Shown here in pieces: positions 51,198 to 59,237 of a DNA stretch of 64,000 nucleotides; within the stretch, counting starts at the first letter, position 1, and the number at the start of each line of letters is the position of its first letter. The notes beneath the pieces were generated by a model. That model was given only the letters and a program-made list of their open reading frames with translations. It searched no databases and was not told the origin of the DNA. The stretch lies in the NCBI RefSeq assembly GCF_047601505.1, contig NZ_JASGJD010000001.1, positions 310,001 to 374,000 of the forward strand, written 5' to 3'. Source of the DNA: Cloacibacterium sp047601505 (GTDB lineage: Bacteria; Bacteroidota; Bacteroidia; Flavobacteriales; Weeksellaceae). Both the position numbers and the translations under genes were made by a program.

Positions 51198-54100
51198 ATG
51201 GGATTTTTAGATACAGTTCTCAAAAGTTTTCTTGGTGACAAAAACGCCAAAGACTTAAAAGAAATTAAAAAAGTAGTTGACAAAGTAAAAAAAGCAGAAC
51301 CTGCTATTGAACAACTTTCTGATGATGAATTAAGAGGGAAAACTCAAGAATTCAAAGAAAAAATTGCAGCAGCTACTGAAGACATCACCAAAGAAATAGC
51401 TGAAGTTAAAGAACAGATTAAAACAACTACAAATGTAGATGAAAAAGAACAGCTTTTTGTAAAAATTGAAGAACTTAAAAAAGATTCTTATCAAATAGAA
51501 GAAAAAGTTTTGGCAGAAATTCTTCCCGAAGCCTTCGCTGTGGTAAAAGAAACAGCAAAAAGATTGGCAAAAAACGGAGGACTTACCGTAAAAGCGAATG
51601 CTCATGATATGGTAATGGCAACTACGAAAGATTTTGTAGAAATTAAAGATGGTAATGCTTTCTGGAAAAACAAATGGGATGCTGCGGGTAAAGAAGTTGT
51701 TTGGGACATGGTTCACTACGACACTCAATTTATTGGAGGGGTAGCTCTTCACAGTGGTAAAATTGCTGAAATGGCAACTGGTGAGGGTAAGACTTTAGTA
51801 GGAACATTACCAATCTATCTTAACGCACTTCCTGGTCGTGGTGTACACGTAGTTACCGTTAACGATTATTTGGCAAAAAGAGACTCCGCTTGGATGGGAC
51901 CAATCTATCAATTCCACGGGTTAACAATAGATTGTATCGATTTACATCAGCCAAACTCAGATGCCAGAAGACAAGCATATCAAGCAGACATCACTTACGG
52001 TACCAACAACGAATTTGGTTTTGACTACCTAAGAGACAACATGGTAACTTCTCCTAATGAATTGGTACAAGGCGAATTAAATTTTGCTATTGTGGATGAA
52101 GTTGACTCTGTTTTAATTGATGATGCTAGAACACCGTTAATTATTTCTGGTCCAGTTCCTCAAGGTGATAGACACGAATTTGACGTTCTAAAACCATCTG
52201 TAGATAGAATTGTTGCAGTTCAAAAACAAATAATTTCTAATATTCTTGCTGAAGCTAAAAAACTAATTGCTGCTGGCAATAAAACAGATGGAGGTTTCAA
52301 ACTTTTACAAGCTTACAGAGGTTTACCCAAAAATAGACACTTAATAAAATTTCTTTCTGAAGAAGGTATAAAAGTACTTTTACAAAAAACAGAAGGCGAA
52401 TATATGCAAGACAATAACCGAAAAATGCATATTGTTGATGAAGACCTTTACTTTGTAATCGATGAAAAAAACAATCAAATTGATTTAACAGACAAAGGTG
52501 TAGAATACATGTCTCAAGGGAATCAAGATTCTAATTTCTTTGTATTAGAAGATCTTGGAACAATGATTGCCGAACTAGAAAATCAAAATCTTCCAAAAGA
52601 AGAAGAATTTGCAAAAAAAGAAGAACTTTTCAGAGATTATGCCGTAAAATCTGAGAGAATTCACACTTTAAGTCAATTATTAAAAGCATATACACTTTTC
52701 GAAAAAGATGATGAATATGTAGTAATAGACGGCGAAGTAAAAATTGTAGATGAGCAAACAGGTCGTATTATGGAAGGAAGACGTTATTCTGACGGTCTTC
52801 ACCAAGCCATTGAAGCCAAAGAAAATGTAAAAATTGAAGCAGCTACTCAAACTTTTGCTACTATTACCTTACAAAATTACTTCAGAATGTACAACAAATT
52901 GGCTGGTATGACGGGTACCGCTGAGACTGAAGCTGGAGAATTTTGGCAAATTTATAAATTGGATGTAGTGGTAATCCCTACCAACAGACCAATTCAAAGA
53001 GACGACAAACAAGACTTAGTTTATAAAACAAACAGAGAAAAATTCAATGCTGTAATAGAAGAAATAGAAAAACTTACTGCAGCAGGAAGACCTATATTGG
53101 TAGGAACAACTTCGGTAGAAATTTCTCAATTATTATCAAAAGCTTTACAATTAAGAAAAATTCAGCACAATGTATTGAATGCTAAACTTCACAAAAAAGA
53201 AGCAGACATTGTAGCAGAAGCTGGTAGAGCTGGCGTAGTAACCATTGCTACTAACATGGCAGGTAGAGGTACCGATATTAAACTACAAGGAGATGTAAAA
53301 GCAAACGGCGGTCTTGCCATTATTGGCACAGAAAGACACGACTCTAGACGTGTTGACAGACAGCTAAGAGGTAGAGCTGGAAGACAAGGAGACCCTGGTA
53401 GCTCACAATTCTACGTTTCTCTAGAAGACAATTTGATGAGACTTTTCGGTTCTGAAAGAATTGCCAGAATGATGGACAAAATGGGACACAAAGAAGGAGA
53501 AGTAATTCAGCATTCTATGATTACCAAATCTATCGAAAGAGCTCAGAAAAAAGTAGAAGAAAACAACTTCGGCATCAGAAAAAGATTGCTTGAATACGAC
53601 GACGTAATGAACAAACAACGTGACGTAATCTACAAACGTAGAAAAAACGCATTGTTTGGAGACCACTTAAGATACGACATTACCAACTCTATTTATGATG
53701 TAGCAGCAAGCATCGTTTCGGCAACTAAAGCAGGAAATCAGTTTAAAGAATTTGAATACGAAGTCATTAAATTCTTCACGATGGAATCTCCTGTTACCGA
53801 AGAAGATTTCAAAGTTAAATCTGTAAAAGAATTAACAGACATTTTATTCAATAAAGCGGAAGAAGATTACAAAAACAGACTCAATTTGTTAAAAGACAAT
53901 TCTTTCCCAATTATAGAAAATGTGTACAAACAACAAGGGCATATGTTCAAAAATGTACAAGTTCCTTTCTCTGATGGCAACAAAACGATAACAATTGTTA
54001 CAGATTTGAAAGAAGCTTTCGATACTCATTGCGAATCTATGGTTAATGATTTTGAGAAAAACATCTGTCTTTCTATTATTGATGAAAACTGGAAAAATCA

Positions 54101-54272
54101 CCTTAAAGAAATGGACGATTTAAGAAAATCTTCTCAAGGTGCAGTTTACGAACAAAAAGACCCTTTAATTATCTATAAACAAGAATCTTTCCACCTATTC
54201 AGCGAAATGATGGATAAAGTGAACAAAGAAATTATCTCTTTCTTATTCAAAGGTGAAATTCCTACAGGATAA
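51198..54272 (+). CDS. secA: Preprotein translocase ATPase SecA
   Basis: SecA drives proteins through SecYEG. Walker A MATGEGKTLVGTLP near residue 193, GTNNEFGFDYLRDNM, VDEVDSVLIDDARTPLIISG, MTGTAETEAGEF, ATNMAGRGTDIKL and RQLRGRAGRQGDPG are all present. At 1024 residues it is longer than E. coli SecA (901), with the inserted helical segments typical of Bacteroidota, and it ends FLFKGEIPTG without the C-terminal zinc-binding tail. ATG 51198 fits the family (MGFLDTVLKSFLGDK). Confidence 0.97.
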   Translation: MGFLDTVLKSFLGDKNAKDLKEIKKVVDKVKKAEPAIEQLSDDELRGKTQEFKEKIAAATEDITKEIAEVKEQIKTTTNVDEKEQLFVKIEELKKDSYQIEEKVLAEILPEAFAVVKETAKRLAKNGGLTVKANAHDMVMATTKDFVEIKDGNAFWKNKWDAAGKEVVWDMVHYDTQFIGGVALHSGKIAEMATGEGKTLVGTLPIYLNALPGRGVHVVTVNDYLAKRDSAWMGPIYQFHGLTIDCIDLHQPNSDARRQAYQADITYGTNNEFGFDYLRDNMVTSPNELVQGELNFAIVDEVDSVLIDDARTPLIISGPVPQGDRHEFDVLKPSVDRIVAVQKQIISNILAEAKKLIAAGNKTDGGFKLLQAYRGLPKNRHLIKFLSEEGIKVLLQKTEGEYMQDNNRKMHIVDEDLYFVIDEKNNQIDLTDKGVEYMSQGNQDSNFFVLEDLGTMIAELENQNLPKEEEFAKKEELFRDYAVKSERIHTLSQLLKAYTLFEKDDEYVVIDGEVKIVDEQTGRIMEGRRYSDGLHQAIEAKENVKIEAATQTFATITLQNYFRMYNKLAGMTGTAETEAGEFWQIYKLDVVVIPTNRPIQRDDKQDLVYKTNREKFNAVIEEIEKLTAAGRPILVGTTSVEISQLLSKALQLRKIQHNVLNAKLHKKEADIVAEAGRAGVVTIATNMAGRGTDIKLQGDVKANGGLAIIGTERHDSRRVDRQLRGRAGRQGDPGSSQFYVSLEDNLMRLFGSERIARMMDKMGHKEGEVIQHSMITKSIERAQKKVEENNFGIRKRLLEYDDVMNKQRDVIYKRRKNALFGDHLRYDITNSIYDVAASIVSATKAGNQFKEFEYEVIKFFTMESPVTEEDFKVKSVKELTDILFNKAEEDYKNRLNLLKDNSFPIIENVYKQQGHMFKNVQVPFSDGNKTITIVTDLKEAFDTHCESMVNDFEKNICLSIIDENWKNHLKEMDDLRKSSQGAVYEQKDPLIIYKQESFHLFSEMMDKVNKEIISFLFKGEIPTG

Positions 54273-54302
54273 AAGATTCTCACTATATTTAAAATAAAAA
54301 TT

Positions 54303-54338
54303 AAAACTTCTTCGTTATACAAATTATGAAGAAGTTTT
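54303..54338 (+). terminator. secA terminator that overlaps the msrA start
   Basis: aaaacttcttc (54303-54313) and gaagaagtttt (54328-54338) form an 11-bp stem followed by T. The 3' arm is the beginning of msrA (ATG at 54326), so the hairpin would both end secA transcripts and hide the msrA start. Confidence 0.65.
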
Positions 54339-54964
54339 TTTTATTTTTGATGAGTTTTTTACTGCTTTCTTGCAACGGACAAGAAACAAAAACTCTACCT
54401 ATTAAATCTAAGAAAATGGAAAATAAAAATCTAGAATATGCTACATTTGGTGGCGGATGTTTTTGGTGCGTAGAAGCATGTTTTGATATGCTAAAAGGAG
54501 TAGAATCTGTAACTTCTGGATATTCTGGTGGACATAAAGAAAACCCAACCTACGAGGAAGTTTGCACCGGAGAAACTGGGCATGCAGAAGTGGTTCAAAT
54601 CGCTTTTGACCCAAAAGTAATTTCTTTTTCTCAACTTCTAGAAACATTTTGGTTTCTACACGACCCTACTACACTCAACAGACAAGGAAATGACATTGGC
54701 ACACAATATCGTTCTGTAATTTTTTATCATTCGGAAAAGCAAAAAGAAGAAGCTCAAATTTCTTTAGAAAATTCAGAAAAATCTGGAAAATGGAACGGAA
54801 AATACGTTACTCAAATTGTTCCTTTTGAAAAATTCTGGAGTGCAGAAACGTATCATCAAAATTATTATGACATTAATCCCAACCAGCCATATTGCAGCGC
54901 TGTAGTAGGTCCAAAAGTAGCCAAATTTAAAAAACACTTCGGCGAACTTGGTTTGTTGAAATAA
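54326..54964 (+). CDS. msrA: Peptide-methionine (S)-S-oxide reductase MsrA, lipoprotein form
   Basis: MsrA reduces methionine S-sulfoxide in proteins. The catalytic motif GGGCFWCVEACF is followed by SGYSGG, GHAEVVQIAFDP and the C-terminal SAVVGPKVAKF. The N-terminus MKKFFLFLMSFLLLSC is a lipoprotein signal, so the enzyme would be exported; an internal ATG at 54416 (MENKNLEYATF) could give a cytosolic form. It is shortly after secA and its start lies inside a hairpin. Confidence 0.93.
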   Translation: MKKFFLFLMSFLLLSCNGQETKTLPIKSKKMENKNLEYATFGGGCFWCVEACFDMLKGVESVTSGYSGGHKENPTYEEVCTGETGHAEVVQIAFDPKVISFSQLLETFWFLHDPTTLNRQGNDIGTQYRSVIFYHSEKQKEEAQISLENSEKSGKWNGKYVTQIVPFEKFWSAETYHQNYYDINPNQPYCSAVVGPKVAKFKKHFGELGLLK

Positions 54965-54970
54965 AACGGA

Positions 54971-54992
54971 AACCTCAGCGAAAGTTGAGGTT
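54971..54992. terminator. Terminator of msrA
   Basis: aacctca (54971-54977) and tgaggtt (54986-54992), then A/T-rich sequence with T7 just inside the opposite gene's end. Confidence 0.65.
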
Positions 54993-55890
54993 ATTTTTTT
55001 GCATATTTCTCAAGAATTGTTTCCGATACATCCTTTAATGCCTTTCCGTTTTCTGGATGAATTCCGTAATGTGTGAAAAACTCAACTTTATTGTTAGATT
55101 TATCATACCAAACCTTACCTAATGCATTCTCTACAGTTAAAGTATCTGGTCTTGTAATTTTTTTTAATAATTTTTTTTCTTCATTAAGTGCGATAATTTC
55201 CTTGCCTTCAATTAATTCATCACAAAAAATTTCAACATAAAATTCTCCATTCCAATACATACATTGTTTTTTTTCTTCAGTAGAAATATTATTTTTAGAA
55301 ATTTCTTTAATTTCTTGAGGAATATAAACTATTTGCTGAGGTATAACTATTGGCGAATTTTCATTTTTTTTGACCAAAAAACCAGTATCTGATTGATCAG
55401 AAACATTTGCCTTTTCATTGCCTTTAAAAAAATTAAATTTATTTAGAATCAAACCCAAAACAAATACCAGTCCTACAATACCAAAACCACTTTTCTTCAA
55501 AGAAAAATTATGAACAACCAAAGAAATACTATCTTTAATTATAACTAAATTATGAAGAATCTCTTCTAAAACGGTAGTACCATTTACTGAAATTAAAGTT
55601 TGTTTAAATTCTTTCTCGTAAAAATCATCAAAATTTTTATATCCAATTAATTTACTCAAAAAGTCCCAAGCAAGATTGTCTTTAAATTTATAATTTATTT
55701 TTTTTCCCAAATGTAGATTATCATAACATCTTACTAAAGTTTTTGCGCTAACTTCATAATTGTAATTTACATCAAGCTCTAATTCAAAATGCTCAGCAAT
55801 ATTATTTTTAGCCTCAGTATTTAGTGTATTTTTTCCTTTTTCAAAAACTTTCTCTATCAAAAGTCTTCTGGCTTGGTAAATCTTTGACAT
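54991..55890 (-). CDS. Single-helix membrane protein with Bacteroidota-type regulator N-terminus
   Basis: 299 residues. Residues 1-95 (MSKIYQARRLLIEKVFEKG, SAKTLVRCYDNL, FLSKLIGYKNFDDFYE) match a small helical pattern I recall at the N-terminus of many Bacteroidota signalling proteins (S-x-x-TL-x-R, then L-x-x-x-x-GY-x-x-F-x-x-F). A helix near 132-152 follows, then a beta-rich domain (CMYWNGEFYVEIFCDELIEGKE). N-in orientation would put the tail outside the inner membrane. It has no named family to me. It is controlled by a promoter that shares an operator-like repeat with the 59-64 kb operon. Confidence 0.65.
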   Translation of the reverse strand: MSKIYQARRLLIEKVFEKGKNTLNTEAKNNIAEHFELELDVNYNYEVSAKTLVRCYDNLHLGKKINYKFKDNLAWDFLSKLIGYKNFDDFYEKEFKQTLISVNGTTVLEEILHNLVIIKDSISLVVHNFSLKKSGFGIVGLVFVLGLILNKFNFFKGNEKANVSDQSDTGFLVKKNENSPIVIPQQIVYIPQEIKEISKNNISTEEKKQCMYWNGEFYVEIFCDELIEGKEIIALNEEKKLLKKITRPDTLTVENALGKVWYDKSNNKVEFFTHYGIHPENGKALKDVSETILEKYAKK

Positions 55891-55908
55891 TTTAATAATT
55901 AATTATTA

Positions 55909-55915
55909 CAAATTA
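55909..55915 (-). promoter_or_regulatory. Promoter -7 box of the single-helix membrane gene
   Basis: On the minus strand TAATTTG (55915-55909), close to TAnnTTTG with one fewer spacer base, 19 nt before ATG 55890. Its position relative to the inverted repeat matches the 58968-58975 promoter exactly. Confidence 0.5.
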
Positions 55916-55937
55916 GACAATTTTCAGACAGAAAAAA

Positions 55938-55953
55938 TTACGGAAAACCATAA
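55938..55953. promoter_or_regulatory. Operator-like inverted repeat TTACGG-N4-CCATAA
   Basis: ttacgg (55938-55943), aaaa, ccataa (55948-55953): a 6-bp inverted repeat with one mismatch. Its promoter-proximal end is 29 nt from the last base of the TTTG box (55909). The same element with the same spacing occurs at 58931-58946. Probable binding site of the response regulator at 58190-58852. Confidence 0.65.
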
Positions 55954-56262
55954 AACCTGAATTTTCAGTGTCTTTTTGTGTCTTTTATCTGTCTAACAAC
56001 TACACCTGTTACCACTGTATCTTTGACTTGTAAATCAGTGACAGACAAAACATTAAAAAACAAAGTTACAAAACTGATTTCAAAAAAACTAGATAAAAAC
56101 GGAGGACTAATCTCTGGACTTGGGAAGCAGTTATTCTCTTCCGTTTTTTGATGGTTCACTTCCCAAAAATTTAAGAAGCGCTTCTTTTTCAAAATGTGTA
56201 ACACTACTCGCAATCTGTTTTGCGGAGAAGAACACCAATGCAAATTTTAAATTTTTACAATC

Positions 56263-56457
56263 ATGTTAGAAATAATTCTTATGCTTTTGGGATTAGCATT
56301 TCCTAATAGTGAATCAAATAATACAGAAAATAGCACTCAAAGTCAGATTACAATAGAAAATGTACAATCTACTGATGACACTGCAAATGATGATTCTGGC
56401 CCTGGTAACGGAGGGACAAGTGGTAATGGAGGGCAAATTCCTCCAAACGCACCATAA
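56263..56457 (+). CDS. Small exported peptide precursor next to a sensor kinase
   Basis: 64 residues: a short hydrophobic start (MLEIILMLLGLAFP) then a Ser/Asn/Thr/Asp-rich, cysteine-free segment ending GPGNGGTSGNGGQIPPNAP. A strong terminator 8 nt after the stop confirms a short transcript. There is no Pfam-like domain I can name. The Gly/Pro-rich end and position directly upstream of a lipoprotein-type TPR sensor kinase suggest a secreted signal or cell-surface peptide; this is inference. Confidence 0.6.
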   Translation: MLEIILMLLGLAFPNSESNNTENSTQSQITIENVQSTDDTANDDSGPGNGGTSGNGGQIPPNAP

Positions 56458-56464
56458 TTTTTTA

Positions 56465-56489
56465 AGAGCAGACAATAATAGTCTGCTCT
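56465..56489 (+). terminator. Terminator of the small peptide gene
   Basis: agagcagac (56465-56473) and gtctgctct (56481-56489), 7-nt loop, T7. It separates the peptide gene from the kinase gene that starts 33 nt later. Confidence 0.85.
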
Positions 56490-56521
56490 TTTTTTGTAAC
56501 TTAGAGCTAAAATTTTTTCTT

Positions 56522-58186
56522 TTGAAAAAACTAACTCCATTCTTACTAACTTTTGTTCTGCTTTATTGTAGTAAAAATACAATTGATAGCTCTAAATCAG
56601 CTGAAAATAAAATTTATTTAAAAGCCATTGATTTTAGAAATTCAGAAAAAAAAGACTCTGCTTATATATATTTTGCAAGAGCAAAAGAAGATTATCTTAA
56701 ATCTAACGACTCTCTCTTTGTTGCAAAATCTCTTGTAAACATGGCTATTATACAAACAGATAAAGGAGATCATTTTGGCGGCATAGAAACTTCTTTAGAA
56801 GCAGAAAATTATCTCAAACGTAAAGACAGCACCATTTTAAAAATAAAATCTTCTAATTATAACAATCTTGCTTTAGCAAATGCAAAACTTAAGAATTATG
56901 AAAATGCTGAAAAATATTATTTTTTGGCACTTACATCGACAAATAATTATAATTCTAAATTAATCATCTATAATAATATTGGTAATAATTTTTTAGATCT
57001 AAAAAATTATCAAAAAGCTAAAGAATATTACCTAAAGGCTCTTAAAACAAAAGATAGTGTTTCTTATGCTCGAGCACTTAATAATTTGGGAAGGTGTTTG
57101 TTCGAGGAAAACAGAAGAACAAATGTCTTGCCCTACTTTTTTAAAGCTTTAAATATAAGAACCAAAACTAATGATTTTTTTGGACTCAATTCTAGCTATG
57201 GCACATTGGCCGACTATTATGTAAAAATATCACTAAAAAAATCAAAATACTATGCAGAGAAAATGTATAACGCTGCAAAAGAAATAAAAAATCCTGATGA
57301 CCAATTAGAAGCATTACAAAAACTAATCGCATTAGAACCTTCTGAAAAATCTAAATTCTATTTTTCTAAATATCAAAAAATTAATGATAGCCTACAAACT
57401 GCAAGATCAAAAGCAAAAAATCAATTCGCTTTAATTAGATATGAAACTGAAAAAGAAAAAACTGAAAATGCTCAAAATAAAATTAAAATTTTAAATAGAA
57501 ATATTGCTCTCTTATTATTATTTTCAACAATAATTATAAGCATTTTTTGGTATAGAAAAAGAAAAAAACAAACAGAACGAGAAAAAGAACTTCTAAAACA
57601 AGAAAAAGAAATTGAAGTAAAAAATACGCAGTTAAAATATTCTAAAAAAGTACATGATGTAGTTGCTAATGACTTATATCAAATAATGGTAGAGATAGAA
57701 AATAATCCCGAGCTCAAAAAGGATAAAATATTAAATGATATTGAAAAACTCTATGATGAATCTCGAGACATTACTCAAGACGATTCAGAGAAAAATTTCA
57801 ATAAAGATTTTACAACTAAATTATCTCAGATGATTTCTTCATATAATTCCGATAGTCAAAAAATTTACTTAGTAGGAAACGAAAAATTAATTTGGGAAAA
57901 TATTTCGTCCAAAATTCAATCAGAAATCTATTACGTGATAAGAGAATTTTTAGTGAACATGAAAAAACACAGTCATGCAAAATTAATTTCCATAAAATTT
58001 GAAAAAAATCAAAAAAAAATAAATATAAAATATGTTGATAATGGTGTAGGTTTTAATCATTTACAAATAAAAAGAGGTTCTGGATTGAAAAATACGGAAA
58101 ACCGTATTGCCACAATTATGGGAGAAATTAATTTTGAAAAAAATCCAAAGGGAGGATTAATTATTAATATTTCAATACCAATTTAA
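56522..58186 (+). CDS. TPR-type sensor histidine kinase (lipoprotein signal)
   Basis: About 554 residues. The best start is TTG 56522, giving a lipoprotein-like signal (KKLTPFLLTFVLLYC, Cys16); the frame continues upstream through the terminator, which is unlikely to be translated. Residues 25-290 are TPR repeats (AEKYYFLALTSTNN, ENAEKYY, QKAKEYYLKALKTKDS), then a coiled segment, a helix near 326-345 and the kinase core: SKKVHDVVANDLYQIM (His about 378), REFLVNMKKHSHA, and DNGVGF...GSGLKNTENRIA. The core is of the HisKA_3 type, paired with LuxR-like regulators. The next gene, 3 nt away, is its regulator. Confidence 0.87.
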   Translation: MKKLTPFLLTFVLLYCSKNTIDSSKSAENKIYLKAIDFRNSEKKDSAYIYFARAKEDYLKSNDSLFVAKSLVNMAIIQTDKGDHFGGIETSLEAENYLKRKDSTILKIKSSNYNNLALANAKLKNYENAEKYYFLALTSTNNYNSKLIIYNNIGNNFLDLKNYQKAKEYYLKALKTKDSVSYARALNNLGRCLFEENRRTNVLPYFFKALNIRTKTNDFFGLNSSYGTLADYYVKISLKKSKYYAEKMYNAAKEIKNPDDQLEALQKLIALEPSEKSKFYFSKYQKINDSLQTARSKAKNQFALIRYETEKEKTENAQNKIKILNRNIALLLLFSTIIISIFWYRKRKKQTEREKELLKQEKEIEVKNTQLKYSKKVHDVVANDLYQIMVEIENNPELKKDKILNDIEKLYDESRDITQDDSEKNFNKDFTTKLSQMISSYNSDSQKIYLVGNEKLIWENISSKIQSEIYYVIREFLVNMKKHSHAKLISIKFEKNQKKINIKYVDNGVGFNHLQIKRGSGLKNTENRIATIMGEINFEKNPKGGLIINISIPI

Positions 58187-58189
58187 AAA

Positions 58190-58852
58190 ATGTTTAAAAA
58201 AATAATTATCGCCGAAGACCACGAAGTAAGAAATCTTGGTGTTATTAATACTCTAAAAGAATTAAAAATTCCTACATTCGAATTTGTAAATTACTGTGAT
58301 GACGCTGTACATAAAATAAAAAACTCCATCTCAGATAATAATCCTTATGATCTATTGATTACTGATTTATCTTTTGATGAAGATTATAAAAATCAAGAAA
58401 TAAAAAATGGACAAGAGCTAATAAAAGAAGTAAGAAAAATGCTCCCAAATCTAAAAATAATTGTTTTTTCAATAGAAAAAAAACCTAAAATAATTGATGA
58501 CCTTTTCAAAATATATCAAATTGACGGTTTTGTAAGCAAAGGGCGAAATGATGGAAAAGAACTAAAAAACACCTTGAAGAAGGTTTTTGCCAATAAAAAA
58601 GTGCTTCCTCAGGAAATTATCAATTCTATTCGGAATCATGCTACAGAATTCAATTCATATGATGTTTTACTATTAGAATCCTTAGCAAAAGGCTTAAGGC
58701 AACAAGAAATAGAAGAATATTTCAAAGAAAAAAATATAAAACCCAATAGTCAAAGCTCAATAGAAAAACGTTTAAACGAATTAAGAGAATCTTTAAATGC
58801 TAAAACAAATGTAGAAATGGTTGTTTTATGCAAAGATTTAGGAATTATCTAG
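58190..58852 (+). CDS. Response regulator with LuxR-like output domain
   Basis: 220 residues. The receiver (KIIIAEDHEVRNLGV, acceptor Asp in LLITDLSF, then IVFSIE and VSKG) runs to about 140. The C-terminal 75 residues (LLESLAKGLRQQEIEEYFKEK, SSIEKRLNELRESLNAKTNVEM) follow the LuxR/GerE helix-turn-helix layout with some divergence. It is coupled to the sensor kinase. It is the natural candidate to bind the TTACGG-N4-CCRTAA repeats on either side of the operon. Confidence 0.88.
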   Translation: MFKKIIIAEDHEVRNLGVINTLKELKIPTFEFVNYCDDAVHKIKNSISDNNPYDLLITDLSFDEDYKNQEIKNGQELIKEVRKMLPNLKIIVFSIEKKPKIIDDLFKIYQIDGFVSKGRNDGKELKNTLKKVFANKKVLPQEIINSIRNHATEFNSYDVLLLESLAKGLRQQEIEEYFKEKNIKPNSQSSIEKRLNELRESLNAKTNVEMVVLCKDLGII

Positions 58853-58872
58853 TTCCTTTGCTCTCAAATTTT

Positions 58873-58906
58873 AAGCCCCATTTGAAATAAATTTCAAATG
58901 GGGCTT
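58873..58906 (+). terminator. Terminator of the two-component system operon
   Basis: aagccccatttgaaat and atttcaaatggggctt are perfect 16-bp arms with a 2-nt loop, then AATTTTTT. Very strong. Confidence 0.9.
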
Positions 58907-58930
58907 AATTTTTTACATATTTTTTTCATT

Positions 58931-58946
58931 TTACGGTTTTCCGTAA
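58931..58946 (+). promoter_or_regulatory. Operator-like inverted repeat TTACGG-N4-CCGTAA
   Basis: ttacgg, tttt, ccgtaa: perfect 6-bp inverted repeat. It ends just upstream of the -33 position of the promoter at 58968-58975, as expected of an activator site, and is 29 nt from the last base of that box. The same spacing is found at 55938-55909 on the other strand. Confidence 0.7.
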
Positions 58947-58967
58947 GGAAACCTCTGATTGTCAATT

Positions 58968-58975
58968 TACTTTTG
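58968..58975 (+). promoter_or_regulatory. Promoter -7 box of the 59-64 kb operon
   Basis: TACTTTTG, 30 nt upstream of ATG 59005, without a recognisable -33 TTTG box. The missing -33 box and the adjacent repeat suggest activator dependence. Confidence 0.6.
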
Positions 58976-59004
58976 ACATGTTTAATCAATTAAAAATTTT
59001 TATT

Positions 59005-59232
59005 ATGAAAAAATATGGAAATACAAATGGGGATTCTGGTGTTTCAGGATACCAAATTGGAAGTAATTATATCTGGGTTGAATTTTCAACTGGTAGTGTT
59101 TATGAATATACATATTCAAGTGCAGGAGTGAGCAATGTAGAAACTATGAAGCAGTTAGCAGAATCTGGAAGTGGATTAAATGGATTTATTAATAGTCATG
59201 TGAAATTTAAATACTCAAGAAAAATTAGATAA
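59005..59232 (+). CDS. KTSC-domain-like small protein
   Basis: 75 residues: GYQIGSNYIWVEFSTGSVYEYT then INSHVKFKYSRKI. This follows the KTSC pattern (sequence after Lys-Thr-Ser-Cys-like strand, with VEFxxGSVYEY), a small fold found near phage and toxin-type genes. ATG 59005 (MKKYGN) is preferred to an ATG 27 nt upstream, which lies close to the predicted transcription start. First gene of the 59-64 kb operon. Confidence 0.75.
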   Translation: MKKYGNTNGDSGVSGYQIGSNYIWVEFSTGSVYEYTYSSAGVSNVETMKQLAESGSGLNGFINSHVKFKYSRKIR

Positions 59233-59237
59233 ATATC

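Larger units (their letters stand above)
55891..56262. other. Intergenic region between the divergent genes 54991-55890 and 56263-56457
   Basis: 372 nt without a convincing gene. It holds the promoter and operator-like repeat of the minus-strand gene (55909-55953), a weak hairpin aaaacgga...tccgtttt (about 56097-56155), and cgcaa...ttgcg (near 56212-56228). A 92-codon minus frame and a plus frame lacking a start codon (about 55955-56152) are judged non-coding. The upstream sequence of the small peptide gene must lie here, but no full promoter is recognisable. Confidence 0.6.

Noticed and set aside
55955..56152. Plus-strand open frame ending KVTKLISKKLDKNGGLISG... with a membrane-peptide look
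   Set aside because: No usable start codon is present in frame and the region has no supporting promoter; likely chance.
55965..56243. Minus-strand frame of 92 codons between the divergent genes
   Set aside because: Composition is irregular, it lacks any promoter or family pattern, and it covers the promoter/operator region.
56360..56521. Upstream extension of the sensor kinase frame by 54 codons
   Set aside because: It would translate through a strong terminator hairpin and overlap the peptide gene out of frame; the lipoprotein signal at 56522 is a better start.
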